A DNA stretch of 64,000 nt from Hymenobacter pini (GTDB taxonomy: Bacteria > Bacteroidota > Bacteroidia > Cytophagales > Hymenobacteraceae): assembly GCF_020421205.1 (NCBI RefSeq), contig NZ_JAIZZH010000004.1, positions 372,001 to 436,000 on the forward strand, written 5' to 3'. Position numbers and translations under genes: made by a program. The notes under the pieces are model-generated. The model was given only the letters and a program-made list of their open reading frames with translations, searched no databases and was not told the DNA's origin. Below, in pieces: positions 1 through 8,884 of the stretch (within the stretch, counting starts at the first letter, position 1; each line of letters starts with the position of its first letter).

Positions 1-1063
1 CAAACTCCTGAAACACCCGCGCCCAGTTGGGGCCGTGGCGGTGCAGCAGCTCATTCAGCACGGTGCAGTCCTCGAAGCCCGCATTCATGCCCTGCCCGTA
101 GAAGGGCACAATGGCGTGGGCCGCGTCGCCAAGCAACAGCACCTGATCGGCCACCGTCCAGGGAAAGCACCGGATGGTTACCAACGACGACGTAGGGTTT
201 TCAAAGAATTCGGTGGCCAGCTGCGGCATTAGTGGCACAGCATCCGGAAACACCCGCCCGAAAAAGGCCGTGACCTGCTCCGGCGTTTGCAGCGCCGCGA
301 AGGACTCCTCACCTTCATAAGGGAAAAACAACGTGCAGTTGAAGGAGCCGTCGAGGTTGGGCAGAGCAATCATCATGTACTGCCCCCGCGGCCAGATGTG
401 CAGGGCGTGTTTCTCAATGGCCCACTGCCCATCCGGTGCCGCCTCAATGGTCAGTTCCTTATAGCCGTAGTTGAGGTATTCCTGTGAGTAGTTGAACCGG
501 TCGGTGCGCTGCAAGGCGCTGCGCACGGCCGAGTAGGCCCCATCCACCCCAAACAGCCGCTGATACGGCACCACGCGGGCCTGTTGGGTTTCGGCATCCA
601 GCATTTCCAGCTCCTGCCGCCGGATATCCACACGACGGCACTGCTGGTTGAAGTGCAGCGTAATGGCCGGCTCCTGCTCCACCAGGTCCAGCATCCGCCG
701 GTTCAGGCCCGCCCGCGACACCGAGTAGATGGCCTGGCCCGCCTGCCCATAGGGCTGGTGCGTGAGGTTGCCCTGCACGTCGTGCATTACGCGGCCGTAC
801 ATTGGAATGGCTACTTCCCGCACTGCCTCGGCAATGCCTACGCCCTCCAGAGCCCGCCACCCCCTATCCGACAATGCAAGGTTGATGGAACGGCCTTCTA
901 CCGGGCCGTTCCCCCGAATATCAGGGCGGCGCTCAAACAACTCCACCGCGTGCCCGTGCCGGGTCAGGTATAGGGCCAGCAAACAGCCCACTAGTCCACC
1001 ACCCATAACTGTCAGACTATCCAGCGGTTCGGCAGCAGATGCGGGGTGTGGGGTACTGGTCAT
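1..1063 (-). CDS. kmo: Kynurenine 3-monooxygenase (3' end outside window)
   Basis: FAD-dependent aromatic hydroxylase that converts L-kynurenine to 3-hydroxykynurenine with NADPH and O2. About 354 residues are visible and the frame stays open to the window edge; the family is usually about 450 residues, so roughly 100 C-terminal residues are missing. The dinucleotide-binding GGGLVG motif is at residues 21-26, and the flavin-binding GDAAHAIVPFYGQG motif starts near residue 312. The ATG at 1063 precedes the Rossmann strand closely and is the natural start. It shares the kynurenine route with the kynureninase, dioxygenase, decarboxylase and dehydrogenase genes further along, but two TonB receptor genes and others separate it from them. 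Family assignment is secure. Confidence 0.93.
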   Translation of the reverse strand, partial: MTSTPHPASAAEPLDSLTVMGGGLVGCLLALYLTRHGHAVELFERRPDIRGNGPVEGRSINLALSDRGWRALEGVGIAEAVREVAIPMYGRVMHDVQGNLTHQPYGQAGQAIYSVSRAGLNRRMLDLVEQEPAITLHFNQQCRRVDIRRQELEMLDAETQQARVVPYQRLFGVDGAYSAVRSALQRTDRFNYSQEYLNYGYKELTIEAAPDGQWAIEKHALHIWPRGQYMMIALPNLDGSFNCTLFFPYEGEESFAALQTPEQVTAFFGRVFPDAVPLMPQLATEFFENPTSSLVTIRCFPWTVADQVLLLGDAAHAIVPFYGQGMNAGFEDCTVLNELLHRHGPNWARVFQEF

Positions 1064-1703
1064 AAGGGTGGAAGGCTGAGCGGACGAATAGGCGAAAGTG
1101 CCGCGGCGAATGTAAAAGATTCTACCCGCATCCTTTAGCCGAGTGAATCCCGGTGTTAAACGAGCATTTATCCGGGGTTCACCGGAACCGGCCAATATGG
1201 CTTTCCGCTTCTTTTATTTTTGAATTATTAAGTGATTGTCTAGACCTGTTAACTATCTACTGTGCCGTACTCCGCCTCCTCCCCTAGCAAGATTCTGGCC
1301 CAGCATCACGCCCGGCACCGGCGCCATAGCCGCTACGCGCATTGGCCTCTGGGCTTCTCTACGGAATACAATCGGTCGGGTTCAACCCGTTTCGCAACCC
1401 GGCAAGCTCATTGGATAGCTGAACAGTACTGCACGCCCAGCATTCGGGTAGGTGGCTACACATTGGGCGACGAAAATTGCCTGTATCTGTATGGCCCGGA
1501 AGATATCCGGTACTGATAGCGCGTCGGCACTGTTGCTATATTGCTCATGCGCAAGGCTGAAATCTTACTTATATCCTACTTTTCACTTCCCAGAATTAGA
1601 TGACTGCCAGCCGCTTACCGCTAGTTTAATCGGCATACCTACCATATATTTGTACCCCCTTATTCTCATAGGGGGACAGTATTCATTTTTAGACTTTTTC
1701 AGT
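1064..1703. other. Divergent intergenic region, kmo / TonB receptor
   Basis: 640 bases between two divergent genes. The short open frames here have no recognisable protein features, and the frame of the receptor extends upstream without a signal peptide, so I take the region as non-coding. The only signal I trust is a TAnnTTTG element 52 bases before the receptor start, listed separately. No clear promoter for kmo was recognised. Confidence 0.6.
1645..1652 (+). promoter_or_regulatory. Candidate -7 promoter element (TATATTTG)
   Basis: Perfect match to the Bacteroidota -7 consensus TAnnTTTG, 52 bases upstream of the receptor ATG at 1704. The upstream -33 box is only a weak TTTA near 1625. Motif seen in sequence; function inferred. 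Confidence 0.45.
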
Positions 1704-4328
1704 ATGAGAAAACATTACCGTTTTCTATTCCTGTTTTTGCTGCTCGTTACCCAGTCGGTACTGGTGATGGCGCAGGAGCTAGGTTCAGTGGCCGGTCGGG
1801 TACAGACGGAATCCGGGGAACCGATGCCCGGCGCTACTATCTTTATCCGGGGCACTTTTATTGGTACCAGCACCGACCGGGAAGGCAAGTTTAGCCTCCG
1901 TGCTGATTTCAGCGAAGGTCCGGTTACGTTATCGGTATCGTTTGTGGGGTACGAGAGCCGGGAGGTAACCCTGAGCCAGCCCGACAACACCGTGCAGGTA
2001 CAGCTCAAAATCAACCCGACGCAAACCAATGAGGTAATTGCCTCGGCCTCCCGCGTACAGGAAGGTATTTTGCAGGCGCCAGTTACGGTAGAGAAAATCA
2101 CCTCACAGCAGGTTCTGCGCCTGCCTCCGCCCGACGTGCAGGTGGGCCTGAACCAGTTCAAGGGCATCGACGTGAACAGCACCAGCATGATCATGAACTC
2201 GCTGAGCACGCGCGGGTTCAACTCGGCCAAGTCGGAGCGTCTGATTCAGCTGACGGATTACTTTGATACTCAGTCGCCTTCCTTGAACGTGAACACCGGT
2301 AACCTCACGGGCTTGCCCGAGGTGGACATCGAGAGCATTGAGATTATCCACGGCCCGGCTTCGGCCCTGTATGGGGCCAACGCCTTCAACGGGGTGCTGC
2401 TGCAGAACTCCAAGGACCCCTTCGTGAATGAGGGCCTGACGGTGCGCGCCCGGGGCGGGGAGCGGAGCTTCTTTGATGGGCAGCTGCGCTACGCCCGAAA
2501 AATTGGGGAGAAATTTGCCTTCAAGGTGACGGGTGCCTACCTCACCGCCAACGACTGGCTGGCCAACAACTACTCGGCCACCAGCACCCAAGTAGAGCGT
2601 CGCAACAATGCCCAGGGCTCTACGCTGGGCTACGAGGCAGTGAACCGCTACGGCGACGTACCGTTTACGGTACCGGCTACTTACCCCATTGCCGATTTGC
2701 GCGGCAAGACGCTGTTCATGCCGGGCTTCGAGGAGAAGATGCTGGTGGGCAACGACGATAAGGCGAAGTCGATAAAGATTCACCCCACGGTGTCGTACCT
2801 GCTGACCAACTCTATTAAGATGACGGTAGGCGCCAACTATAACCGAGGCACGGCCAGCTACCAGAGCTCCAGCCGCTACCGTCTCAAGGATTTTGGCACC
2901 AACCAGTACCACGGCGAGATTAAAGGGGAACGGTGGTTCCTGCGGGGCCAGTCGATTCAGGATTTTGGCCAGAATTCCTACGACCTGAACTTTCTGGGGG
3001 CTTTCATTCAGAACTCCCCCGTGGCCACGGGCAGCACTGTTACCTACGCGCAGCAGTATTTCGGCACTTACCTGAATACGTATGGCGGAGCCCGGCAGGC
3101 GGGTCAGACGGATGCTCAGGCCCAGGCTACGGCCTTGGCAGCCGCTACCAAAACCCAGCTCGACCCCAACGGCTCTACCTTCCAGGGCCTGCGGAGCACT
3201 ATCATCAAAGATGCTACTCCCGGCCGTGGTGCCCGCCTGAACCCCAGCTCTTTGCTGAATGAAGGTAACGCTCAATACAACTTTAAGCTGGGTGAAACCT
3301 CTGACCTGATTGTGGGCGCGGCCTACCGCAAGTTCCGCCTGGGTTCCAATGGGAACCTGTTCTCGGACGAAAATGGCCGTATCCAGAACCACGAGTTGGG
3401 TGGCTACGCGCAACTGACCAAAAAGCTGCTGGATGAGCGCCTGAAGCTGGCACTGGCCGGCCGTGTGGATGCGTTTAAGAACTTTAACTCTTCCTTCTCG
3501 CCCCGCGCCTCCGTGGTGTACTCGGCGGGCAGCAAGCTGCAGCATAACTTCCGCGCCAGCTACGGCCGCGCCTTCCGCTCGCCCACGCAGCTGGATCAGT
3601 ACATCAAGCTGGACCTGGGCCAGGTGCTGCTGCTGGGCAACGTAGACAATGGCTACCAAGGCTACAGCCTCATTAGCGGCCAGGCTGTGAATATTGCCGC
3701 GCTGAAACTGGAGCGCTTGAGCAGCTACGAAGTGGGCTACAAAGGTGCCCTGGGTGAGAAAGTAGCCGTGGACGTGAACTACTACCGCAACTACTACAAC
3801 GACTTCATTGGCGCCCAGCGCTTTATTGGCAACGCCGACGGCAGCCGCCCAGCCACTCCCGCCGCCGGCCGCGTGCTGCAGGTATGGACCAACGCCAACC
3901 AAGAAGTGCGTACGCAGGGGGCCGCCGTGGGCCTGACCTACGCCTTTGCTCCCTTCCTGAACCTGGCCGCCAACTACTCTTTGAACGTGCAGGACCGCAG
4001 CGACGTGCAGAACGCCGAGTTCCAGACCTACTTCAATACGCCCAAGCACAAGTACAACGTGGGCGCCAACGGCACGGTGCTGAACCACCTGAGCTACGCC
4101 ATCAACTACCGCTGGGCGCAGGGCCACGAGTACGGCCTGCCCTTTGCCGTGGGTCAGCTCTCGGACTACAGCGCCACGGATGCTTTTCTGGGATATAATC
4201 TAGCCAAGTTCGGGAGCACCCTGCAGGCTGGTGCTTCCAACCTGTTCAACGCCAACAATGTGCAGGTGTACGGGGGGCCGCAAATTGGCCGTTTGGTGTA
4301 CGTCGGCATTCAGGTCGACATAAAGTAA
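1704..4328 (+). CDS. TonB-dependent outer-membrane receptor, copy 1
   Basis: 874-residue outer-membrane receptor importing an unknown ligand with TonB energy. A signal peptide ends at VMAQ near residue 23. A carboxypeptidase-regulatory-like beta domain (about 25-110, with PGATIFIRGT) follows, then a plug domain (about 120-230, with the IEIIHGPASALYG region) and a 22-strand-type barrel to the C-terminus. The open frame extends 84 codons upstream, but the ATG at 1704 starts the signal peptide and is preceded by a promoter-like element. A close paralogue follows at 4634. No SusD partner is adjacent, so a SusCD-type glycan importer is unlikely. The ligand cannot be told from sequence; proximity to kmo is only suggestive. 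Confidence 0.92.
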   Translation: MRKHYRFLFLFLLLVTQSVLVMAQELGSVAGRVQTESGEPMPGATIFIRGTFIGTSTDREGKFSLRADFSEGPVTLSVSFVGYESREVTLSQPDNTVQVQLKINPTQTNEVIASASRVQEGILQAPVTVEKITSQQVLRLPPPDVQVGLNQFKGIDVNSTSMIMNSLSTRGFNSAKSERLIQLTDYFDTQSPSLNVNTGNLTGLPEVDIESIEIIHGPASALYGANAFNGVLLQNSKDPFVNEGLTVRARGGERSFFDGQLRYARKIGEKFAFKVTGAYLTANDWLANNYSATSTQVERRNNAQGSTLGYEAVNRYGDVPFTVPATYPIADLRGKTLFMPGFEEKMLVGNDDKAKSIKIHPTVSYLLTNSIKMTVGANYNRGTASYQSSSRYRLKDFGTNQYHGEIKGERWFLRGQSIQDFGQNSYDLNFLGAFIQNSPVATGSTVTYAQQYFGTYLNTYGGARQAGQTDAQAQATALAAATKTQLDPNGSTFQGLRSTIIKDATPGRGARLNPSSLLNEGNAQYNFKLGETSDLIVGAAYRKFRLGSNGNLFSDENGRIQNHELGGYAQLTKKLLDERLKLALAGRVDAFKNFNSSFSPRASVVYSAGSKLQHNFRASYGRAFRSPTQLDQYIKLDLGQVLLLGNVDNGYQGYSLISGQAVNIAALKLERLSSYEVGYKGALGEKVAVDVNYYRNYYNDFIGAQRFIGNADGSRPATPAAGRVLQVWTNANQEVRTQGAAVGLTYAFAPFLNLAANYSLNVQDRSDVQNAEFQTYFNTPKHKYNVGANGTVLNHLSYAINYRWAQGHEYGLPFAVGQLSDYSATDAFLGYNLAKFGSTLQAGASNLFNANNVQVYGGPQIGRLVYVGIQVDIK

Positions 4329-4347
4329 AAGTACTATATATACAGTT

Positions 4348-4389
4348 AGCCCGGCCTTGTCTCAAATTGAGACAAGGCCGGGCTTTTCT
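4348..4389 (+). terminator. Rho-independent terminator after receptor 1
   Basis: A 16-bp perfect inverted repeat (4348-4363 with 4369-4384) with a 5-base loop is followed by a T-rich tail, 20 bases after the receptor stop codon. It separates the two receptor genes into different transcription units. Confidence 0.85.
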
Positions 4390-4584
4390 TATGCTCCAAC
4401 GGATAGAAGTGACCTAGCGCAGAGCTAGTAGGTGCTCAGAATGGATGGAAACAGCTGTTAACAGGCTTTCCCACAAGTAGACCATTTCCATTTTTGGGAT
4501 GCGGCTCCCTGTTTAAAAGCCAACGTTGAGCCACTTTTACGGCCCGCTCATCGAAAAGTGCCAGAAACCTGGTAGTTCGGCAGG

Positions 4585-4592
4585 TAGGTTTG
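4585..4592 (+). promoter_or_regulatory. Candidate -7 promoter element (TAGGTTTG)
   Basis: TAnnTTTG match 41 bases upstream of the second receptor ATG, within the 305-base gap (4329-4633) after the first receptor. Apart from this element and the terminator, nothing else is recognisable in that gap. No good -33 box was seen. Confidence 0.4.
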
Positions 4593-4633
4593 CAGCCAGT
4601 AACACCTCTGCAACACGACGACCTACCTAATTC

Positions 4634-7372
4634 ATGAAACATTTGTATCCGGCCGTATTGGCGGCTTCAGTATGCCTTCCCCTCACAACCACGGCCGCCC
4701 CCGACCCCTCTTTACTCACTAGCGTACTCAGCGGCTCCCACCGCAACGAAACGGAAAGGTCCGTAGGGGGCCAAGTGCTGAATGATAAGGGTGAAGCCCT
4801 GCCGGGCGCCACTGTATTTATCAAAGGTACTTTCATTGGTACCAGCACCGACCAGCAGGGCAGCTTCCGGCTGGATGCCAGCTTTGAGAATGGTCCCGTT
4901 ACGCTGGTGTTTTCTTACGTGGGCTACGAAACCCGGGAAATCAAGCTGGAAGCTCCCGAGCTGAGCATCAACGTAGGGCTGAGCCCCAGCGCGGCCCTGC
5001 TGAATGAAACCGTAGTATCGGCCTCGCGGGTGGAGGAAAACATTCTGCGGGCTCCGGTGACGGTGGAGAAAGTATCGGCGCAGCAAATCGAGAAGCTGCC
5101 GAATCCGGAGATTCTGAGCGGTTTGGGTCAGCTCAAAGGCATTGATGTCAGCTCGGCTTCCATGCTGTTTACCAGCGTGAGCACCCGGGGCTTCAACACG
5201 GCCAAATCGGAGCGGGTAATTCAGCTGGTGGATTACATGGACACCGCCCTGCCCTCCCTGAACCTGAGCCCCGGTAACCTGGTAGGTATTCCGGAGCTGG
5301 ACATGGAAAGCATCGAAATCATCCACGGTCCGGCCTCGGCTTTGTACGGCTCCAACGCGCTGAGCGGGGTAATCCTGTTCAACTCCAAAGACCCGTTTGT
5401 GTACGAGGGTCTGAGCGTGCGCCTGCGCGGGGGCCAGCGCGACCTGCTGGATGGGCAGCTACGCTATGCCAAGAAGCTGACCGAGAAGCTGGCCATCAAA
5501 ATCAACGCCAGCGCTTTCCGGGCCGACGACTGGATTGCCAACAACGAAGAAGCCACCCAAAGCTCGGCTAACCCGGCCGGCTCACCGCTGGGCTACAACG
5601 CCGTAAACCGCTACGGGGAGTATGGCTACACCTTCAGCCCCAATGTACCGGGCACCAACCAGGAACTATATGGCAAAACGGCCTATCTGCCGGGCTTCTC
5701 GGAGCGGGAGCTGATTGCCAACGATAACCGCACCTCGTCGTACCGGGTGCAGGGTGCCGTATCGTACCTACTGCGGGACGATTTGAAGCTGACCGTAGAA
5801 GCCAAGCACGCCGAGGGTACGGCCACCTACCAGAACCTGAGCCGCTTCCGCGTGAAAGGTCTGGGCACCAACCAGTACCGGGCCGAGCTGAAAAGCAGCA
5901 AAGGCTTCCTGCGGGCCTACACCACTGAAGACTTCACCGGCGACTCGTACGAGCTGAACCAGCTGGGTACGCTGCTGCAGGAGTCGCCTACCACGGAAGG
6001 CGGCAGCACTAGCTACGTGCAGCAGTACTACGGCACGTATAACTACGCCTACACCCAGGCCCGGCGGATGGGCCTGCCCATGGATGCAGCCCTGACGGCG
6101 GCGCAGCAGGCAGCCAACTCCACCCGGCTCAACCCCTCCGACCCTCGCTTTGCTACGCTGCGCAGCAAAATCATCAACGACCAGCAGCCGGGCCGGGGGG
6201 CGCAACAGTACTTCAACTCTTTCTTGCACGATGTAAGCGGGCAGCGCAGCTTCCAGCTTTCGGAAAGCGGCCCGGCTCTTACGGTGGGCGCCGCCTACCG
6301 CCAGTACCGCCTCGGCTCCAAAGGCCTACTGTTCCAGGACCAGGATGGCAAGCGCCTGCGCAACCACGAGTACGGCGCGTATGCCCAACTCACCCAAACC
6401 CTGCTCGATGAGCGCCTGAAGCTGGCCGTGGCCGGCCGGGTCGATGAGTTCAAGAACTTCAAGGCCTCCTTCTCGCCCCGGGCCTCGGCGGTGTACTCGC
6501 TGGGTAAGGACAAGCAGCACAACTTCCGGGCTAGCTACGGCCAGGCTTTCCGCTCGCCCTCACAAGTAGAGCAGTACCTGTACCAGGATGTGAACTACGC
6601 CGTATTCCGAGGCAACATCGGCAACGGCTACCAAGGCTACCGCTTCACCAACGACCAAGGCCAATCCTTGGGCTCGGCCCCGCTGAGCACGTTTGAGGTG
6701 AACATTGCGCCGCTGAAGCTGGAGCGCGTGAAAACGGTGGAAGTGGGCTACCGCGGGGCTGTGCTGCCCAAGGTGTACGCCGACGTGAGCTATTTCCGCA
6801 GCCGCTACACCGACTTCATCGGGGCCCAAGCCTTCGTAGGTAACCAGGATGGCTCCCGGCCCACGGCCCAGCAGATTCAGGCCGGCTTCAACTCGGCGTA
6901 CTCCGACCGGAGCCAGCCCACCCGCATCCTGTTCACGTACTACAACACAGACCAGCAGGTGAGCACCCAGGGCGTTACGGCTGGCCTGACCTATTACTTC
7001 CGGAAGGCACTGAACATCACCGGCAACTACTCCCTGAACGTGCTGGACCGCAGCAACCTGCCGGCGGGCTTCCAGACGTTCTTCAACACGCCCAAGCATA
7101 AGTACAACATCGGGGCCAACGGTCAGGCGGGCAACTTCAGCTACACTGTAAACTACCGCTGGGTGCAGGGCCACCTGCAGGAAATGCCTTTCGCCGTGGG
7201 TAACATTAAGGACTACAGCACCACCGATGCCTATGTGGGCTACACGGTACCCAAGCTGAAGTCGACGTTCCAGGCTGGGGTAACCAACGCCTTCAACACC
7301 AACAACGTGCAGGTATTCGGCGGTCCGCAGATTGGCCGCCTCGGCTACCTGGGCCTGCGGTTTGACTTATAG
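4634..7372 (+). CDS. TonB-dependent outer-membrane receptor, copy 2
   Basis: 912-residue paralogue of the preceding receptor with the same architecture: signal peptide (about 1-22), a linker, a regulatory-like beta domain (about 45-125, PGATVFIKGTFIGTSTD), a plug (IEIIHGPASALYG) and a barrel with closely matching C-terminal strands (NNVQVFGGPQIGRL in copy 2, NNVQVYGGPQIGRL in copy 1). The pair is clearly a tandem duplication that has diverged most in extracellular-loop stretches, which suggests related but different ligands. It has its own upstream promoter-like element and follows a terminator, so it can be expressed independently of copy 1. Substrate unknown. Confidence 0.92.
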   Translation: MKHLYPAVLAASVCLPLTTTAAPDPSLLTSVLSGSHRNETERSVGGQVLNDKGEALPGATVFIKGTFIGTSTDQQGSFRLDASFENGPVTLVFSYVGYETREIKLEAPELSINVGLSPSAALLNETVVSASRVEENILRAPVTVEKVSAQQIEKLPNPEILSGLGQLKGIDVSSASMLFTSVSTRGFNTAKSERVIQLVDYMDTALPSLNLSPGNLVGIPELDMESIEIIHGPASALYGSNALSGVILFNSKDPFVYEGLSVRLRGGQRDLLDGQLRYAKKLTEKLAIKINASAFRADDWIANNEEATQSSANPAGSPLGYNAVNRYGEYGYTFSPNVPGTNQELYGKTAYLPGFSERELIANDNRTSSYRVQGAVSYLLRDDLKLTVEAKHAEGTATYQNLSRFRVKGLGTNQYRAELKSSKGFLRAYTTEDFTGDSYELNQLGTLLQESPTTEGGSTSYVQQYYGTYNYAYTQARRMGLPMDAALTAAQQAANSTRLNPSDPRFATLRSKIINDQQPGRGAQQYFNSFLHDVSGQRSFQLSESGPALTVGAAYRQYRLGSKGLLFQDQDGKRLRNHEYGAYAQLTQTLLDERLKLAVAGRVDEFKNFKASFSPRASAVYSLGKDKQHNFRASYGQAFRSPSQVEQYLYQDVNYAVFRGNIGNGYQGYRFTNDQGQSLGSAPLSTFEVNIAPLKLERVKTVEVGYRGAVLPKVYADVSYFRSRYTDFIGAQAFVGNQDGSRPTAQQIQAGFNSAYSDRSQPTRILFTYYNTDQQVSTQGVTAGLTYYFRKALNITGNYSLNVLDRSNLPAGFQTFFNTPKHKYNIGANGQAGNFSYTVNYRWVQGHLQEMPFAVGNIKDYSTTDAYVGYTVPKLKSTFQAGVTNAFNTNNVQVFGGPQIGRLGYLGLRFDL

Positions 7373-7421
7373 TGCTTAGTGCTTAGTGCTTAGTGCTTAG
7401 TGCTTAGTGCTTAGTGCTTAG
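7373..7421 (+). repeat. Heptanucleotide tandem repeat (TGCTTAG)x7
   Basis: Seven perfect tandem copies of TGCTTAG begin directly after the TAG stop of receptor 2 and end 9 bases before a terminator hairpin. A 7-base period would shift reading frame if copy number changed, but it lies outside the coding region. Copy number is probably variable by slippage (inference). Confidence 0.9.
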
Positions 7422-7429
7422 TTTGTATG

Positions 7430-7467
7430 AAAAAGCCCTCGTTACGGTTTCGTAGCGGGGGCTTTTT
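7430..7467. terminator. Bidirectional terminator, receptor 2 / alkB-like gene
   Basis: Hairpin with A-run on the left and T-run on the right (AAAAAGCCC...GGGCTTTTT), imperfect in the upper stem, located between convergent genes, so it can serve both strands. Confidence 0.8.
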
Positions 7468-7489
7468 GCGTGGTGGCAAATGCCTATCC

Positions 7490-8101
7490 TTATGTGGGCG
7501 ACACCCAGCGGAACGTAAGGTTCAGGCGGGGACCTACGGGGCGGGCCGTTTTGGGCAGTGCGTGCAGCCAGTTGCGCTGCGTAGGGCCTTGCATCACCAG
7601 TAAGCTGCCCGAAGTAAGCGGCAGGCTAAGGGGTTCGGGCAAGGTTTCTGCAAAAGCCGCGGGCCGGGGCTTCAGCCGAAAGGTGCGGGTAGCCCCCAGC
7701 GTGACGGAGGCAATAACGGGCTCCGGACCCAGCTCCGGCTCGTCGTCGGCGTGGTAGCCCATGCTATCCTGCCCGATGCGGTACAGGTTAAGCAGCACGC
7801 TGTTGAAGCGGGAGCCCGTGGCCGATTCTACGCGCTGCCGGAGCAGCTGCAGCTCCGGCAGCCACGGCAGCGGCTCCAGCTGTAGACCGGAGTAAGCGTA
7901 TGCCGCTCTGGCATCACCGTACCAAGCCGTGAGGCGGGGCTGCAGTACCTCCCGCCCAAACAGCCGGATGGGCTGCTGCTGCCATGCTACCGTTTCCGTG
8001 AGCGTGCGGAGCAGTTCCGCTGCTTCTTCAGCAGTTAAAAACTCTGTATCCAGCCGTAGCTCGGCGGCAGGTAGCTGAATGGGCTGCAGCGGCATGCGCA
8101 A
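7490..8101 (-). CDS. AlkB-like 2-oxoglutarate/Fe(II) dioxygenase
   Basis: 203 residues, the usual size for AlkB homologues of the ALKBH2/3 type, which oxidatively remove alkyl groups from DNA or RNA bases. Iron ligands fit H117-x-D119 in GYHADDE and H180 in NWLHALPK; the 2-oxoglutarate arginines fit R192 and R198 in GPRLNLTFR. It starts 4 bases after the stop of the upstream membrane-protein gene on the same strand, so the two are probably co-transcribed. The repair role is inferred from the family; the substrate is untested. Confidence 0.88.
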   Translation of the reverse strand: MRMPLQPIQLPAAELRLDTEFLTAEEAAELLRTLTETVAWQQQPIRLFGREVLQPRLTAWYGDARAAYAYSGLQLEPLPWLPELQLLRQRVESATGSRFNSVLLNLYRIGQDSMGYHADDEPELGPEPVIASVTLGATRTFRLKPRPAAFAETLPEPLSLPLTSGSLLVMQGPTQRNWLHALPKTARPVGPRLNLTFRWVSPT

Positions 8102-8105
8102 TCAA

Positions 8106-8768
8106 CTATTTCCCCAGCTTACCGAACTGCTCCAGATACTGCTGCATCTGCGGGTCGTTCTGGAGCTGCTGAGAGTACAGCAACAGTCCCCAGGCCAGGC
8201 TGGCGGCCAGGCAAATCAGAAACAAAACGGCCCAGTTGCGGCTCTGAAACTGATTAACACCAATGTAACGGGGCCAGAACCACAGCGAATAGGCCAGCAC
8301 TGCTACCACTTCGGCCACCAGCATCAGGCCCATTTGCCCCGAGGACCACAATAGTACCCGCACCCCCAGGTAAGCCAGCACAAACAACACCAGCGGACCA
8401 ATACCACTGGACCGGTGCAGCTTGCGCAGGTTGGCCACCAGCAGAATGGCTCCTACCAGCGGCGATACGCACAGGGAAAACACAGTAATGGCTGTGGGCG
8501 AGTATAGCAGCGGACCTTCTTCGGCTACTTCCGCCTTGGCCTGCTCGGCTTCACGCTGGCGCAGGGCGGTTTGCTGAGCATCTACTACTACCGCCAGCTC
8601 CTGCCGCAGTTGGGCCACATCAACGCCGGGCAGCGGCAGTTGCCGACGCTCGGCTTCCTGCAGAGCTGCCAACACGGCATCTTCCCGGTACTGAAACCGG
8701 TTGTCCACGTAGTCGCGCAGTTCGGCGTCGGTTTTGCGGCCCATTTTGTCCGCGTATTCTTCGGCCAT
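8106..8768 (-). CDS. Hypothetical membrane protein with coiled N-terminus
   Basis: 220 residues, family not recognised. The first ~85 residues are hydrophilic, rich in Ala, Gln and Glu and probably helical; the remainder holds about four membrane segments (around 88-112, 122-140, 145-165 and 178-198), ending in a Gln-rich tail. It lies directly upstream of the AlkB-like gene with a 4-base gap, suggesting a two-gene operon. Nothing in the sequence points to a specific activity. Confidence 0.8.
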   Translation of the reverse strand: MAEEYADKMGRKTDAELRDYVDNRFQYREDAVLAALQEAERRQLPLPGVDVAQLRQELAVVVDAQQTALRQREAEQAKAEVAEEGPLLYSPTAITVFSLCVSPLVGAILLVANLRKLHRSSGIGPLVLFVLAYLGVRVLLWSSGQMGLMLVAEVVAVLAYSLWFWPRYIGVNQFQSRNWAVLFLICLAASLAWGLLLYSQQLQNDPQMQQYLEQFGKLGK

Positions 8769-8837
8769 TATTCTAAAAGAAAGGAAATCAAGAAGTAAGA
8801 CACCGCCTGCCGGCTGATGTGTGTACGAAGAAACAAT

Positions 8838-8864
8838 GCCCCGTGCCGGAAAGTAGCGCGGGGC
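8838..8864 (-). terminator. Probable terminator after kynureninase
   Basis: On the minus strand a 9-bp GC-rich stem (8856-8864 with 8838-8846, one G-T pair) precedes a partly T-rich stretch, 20 bases past the kynureninase stop. The U-tract is poor. Confidence 0.5.
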
Positions 8865-8884
8865 CCGTATTTTACACGCTCACT

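Noticed and set aside
1236..1516. Short open frames upstream of receptor 1
   Set aside because: Arg/Pro/Ser-rich, no signal or domain; they lie in a divergent promoter region.
2103..4127. 674-codon antisense open frame under receptor 1
   Set aside because: Runs opposite a clearly coding receptor; composition (His/Val/Gly/Gln-rich) is typical of antisense frames in GC-rich DNA.
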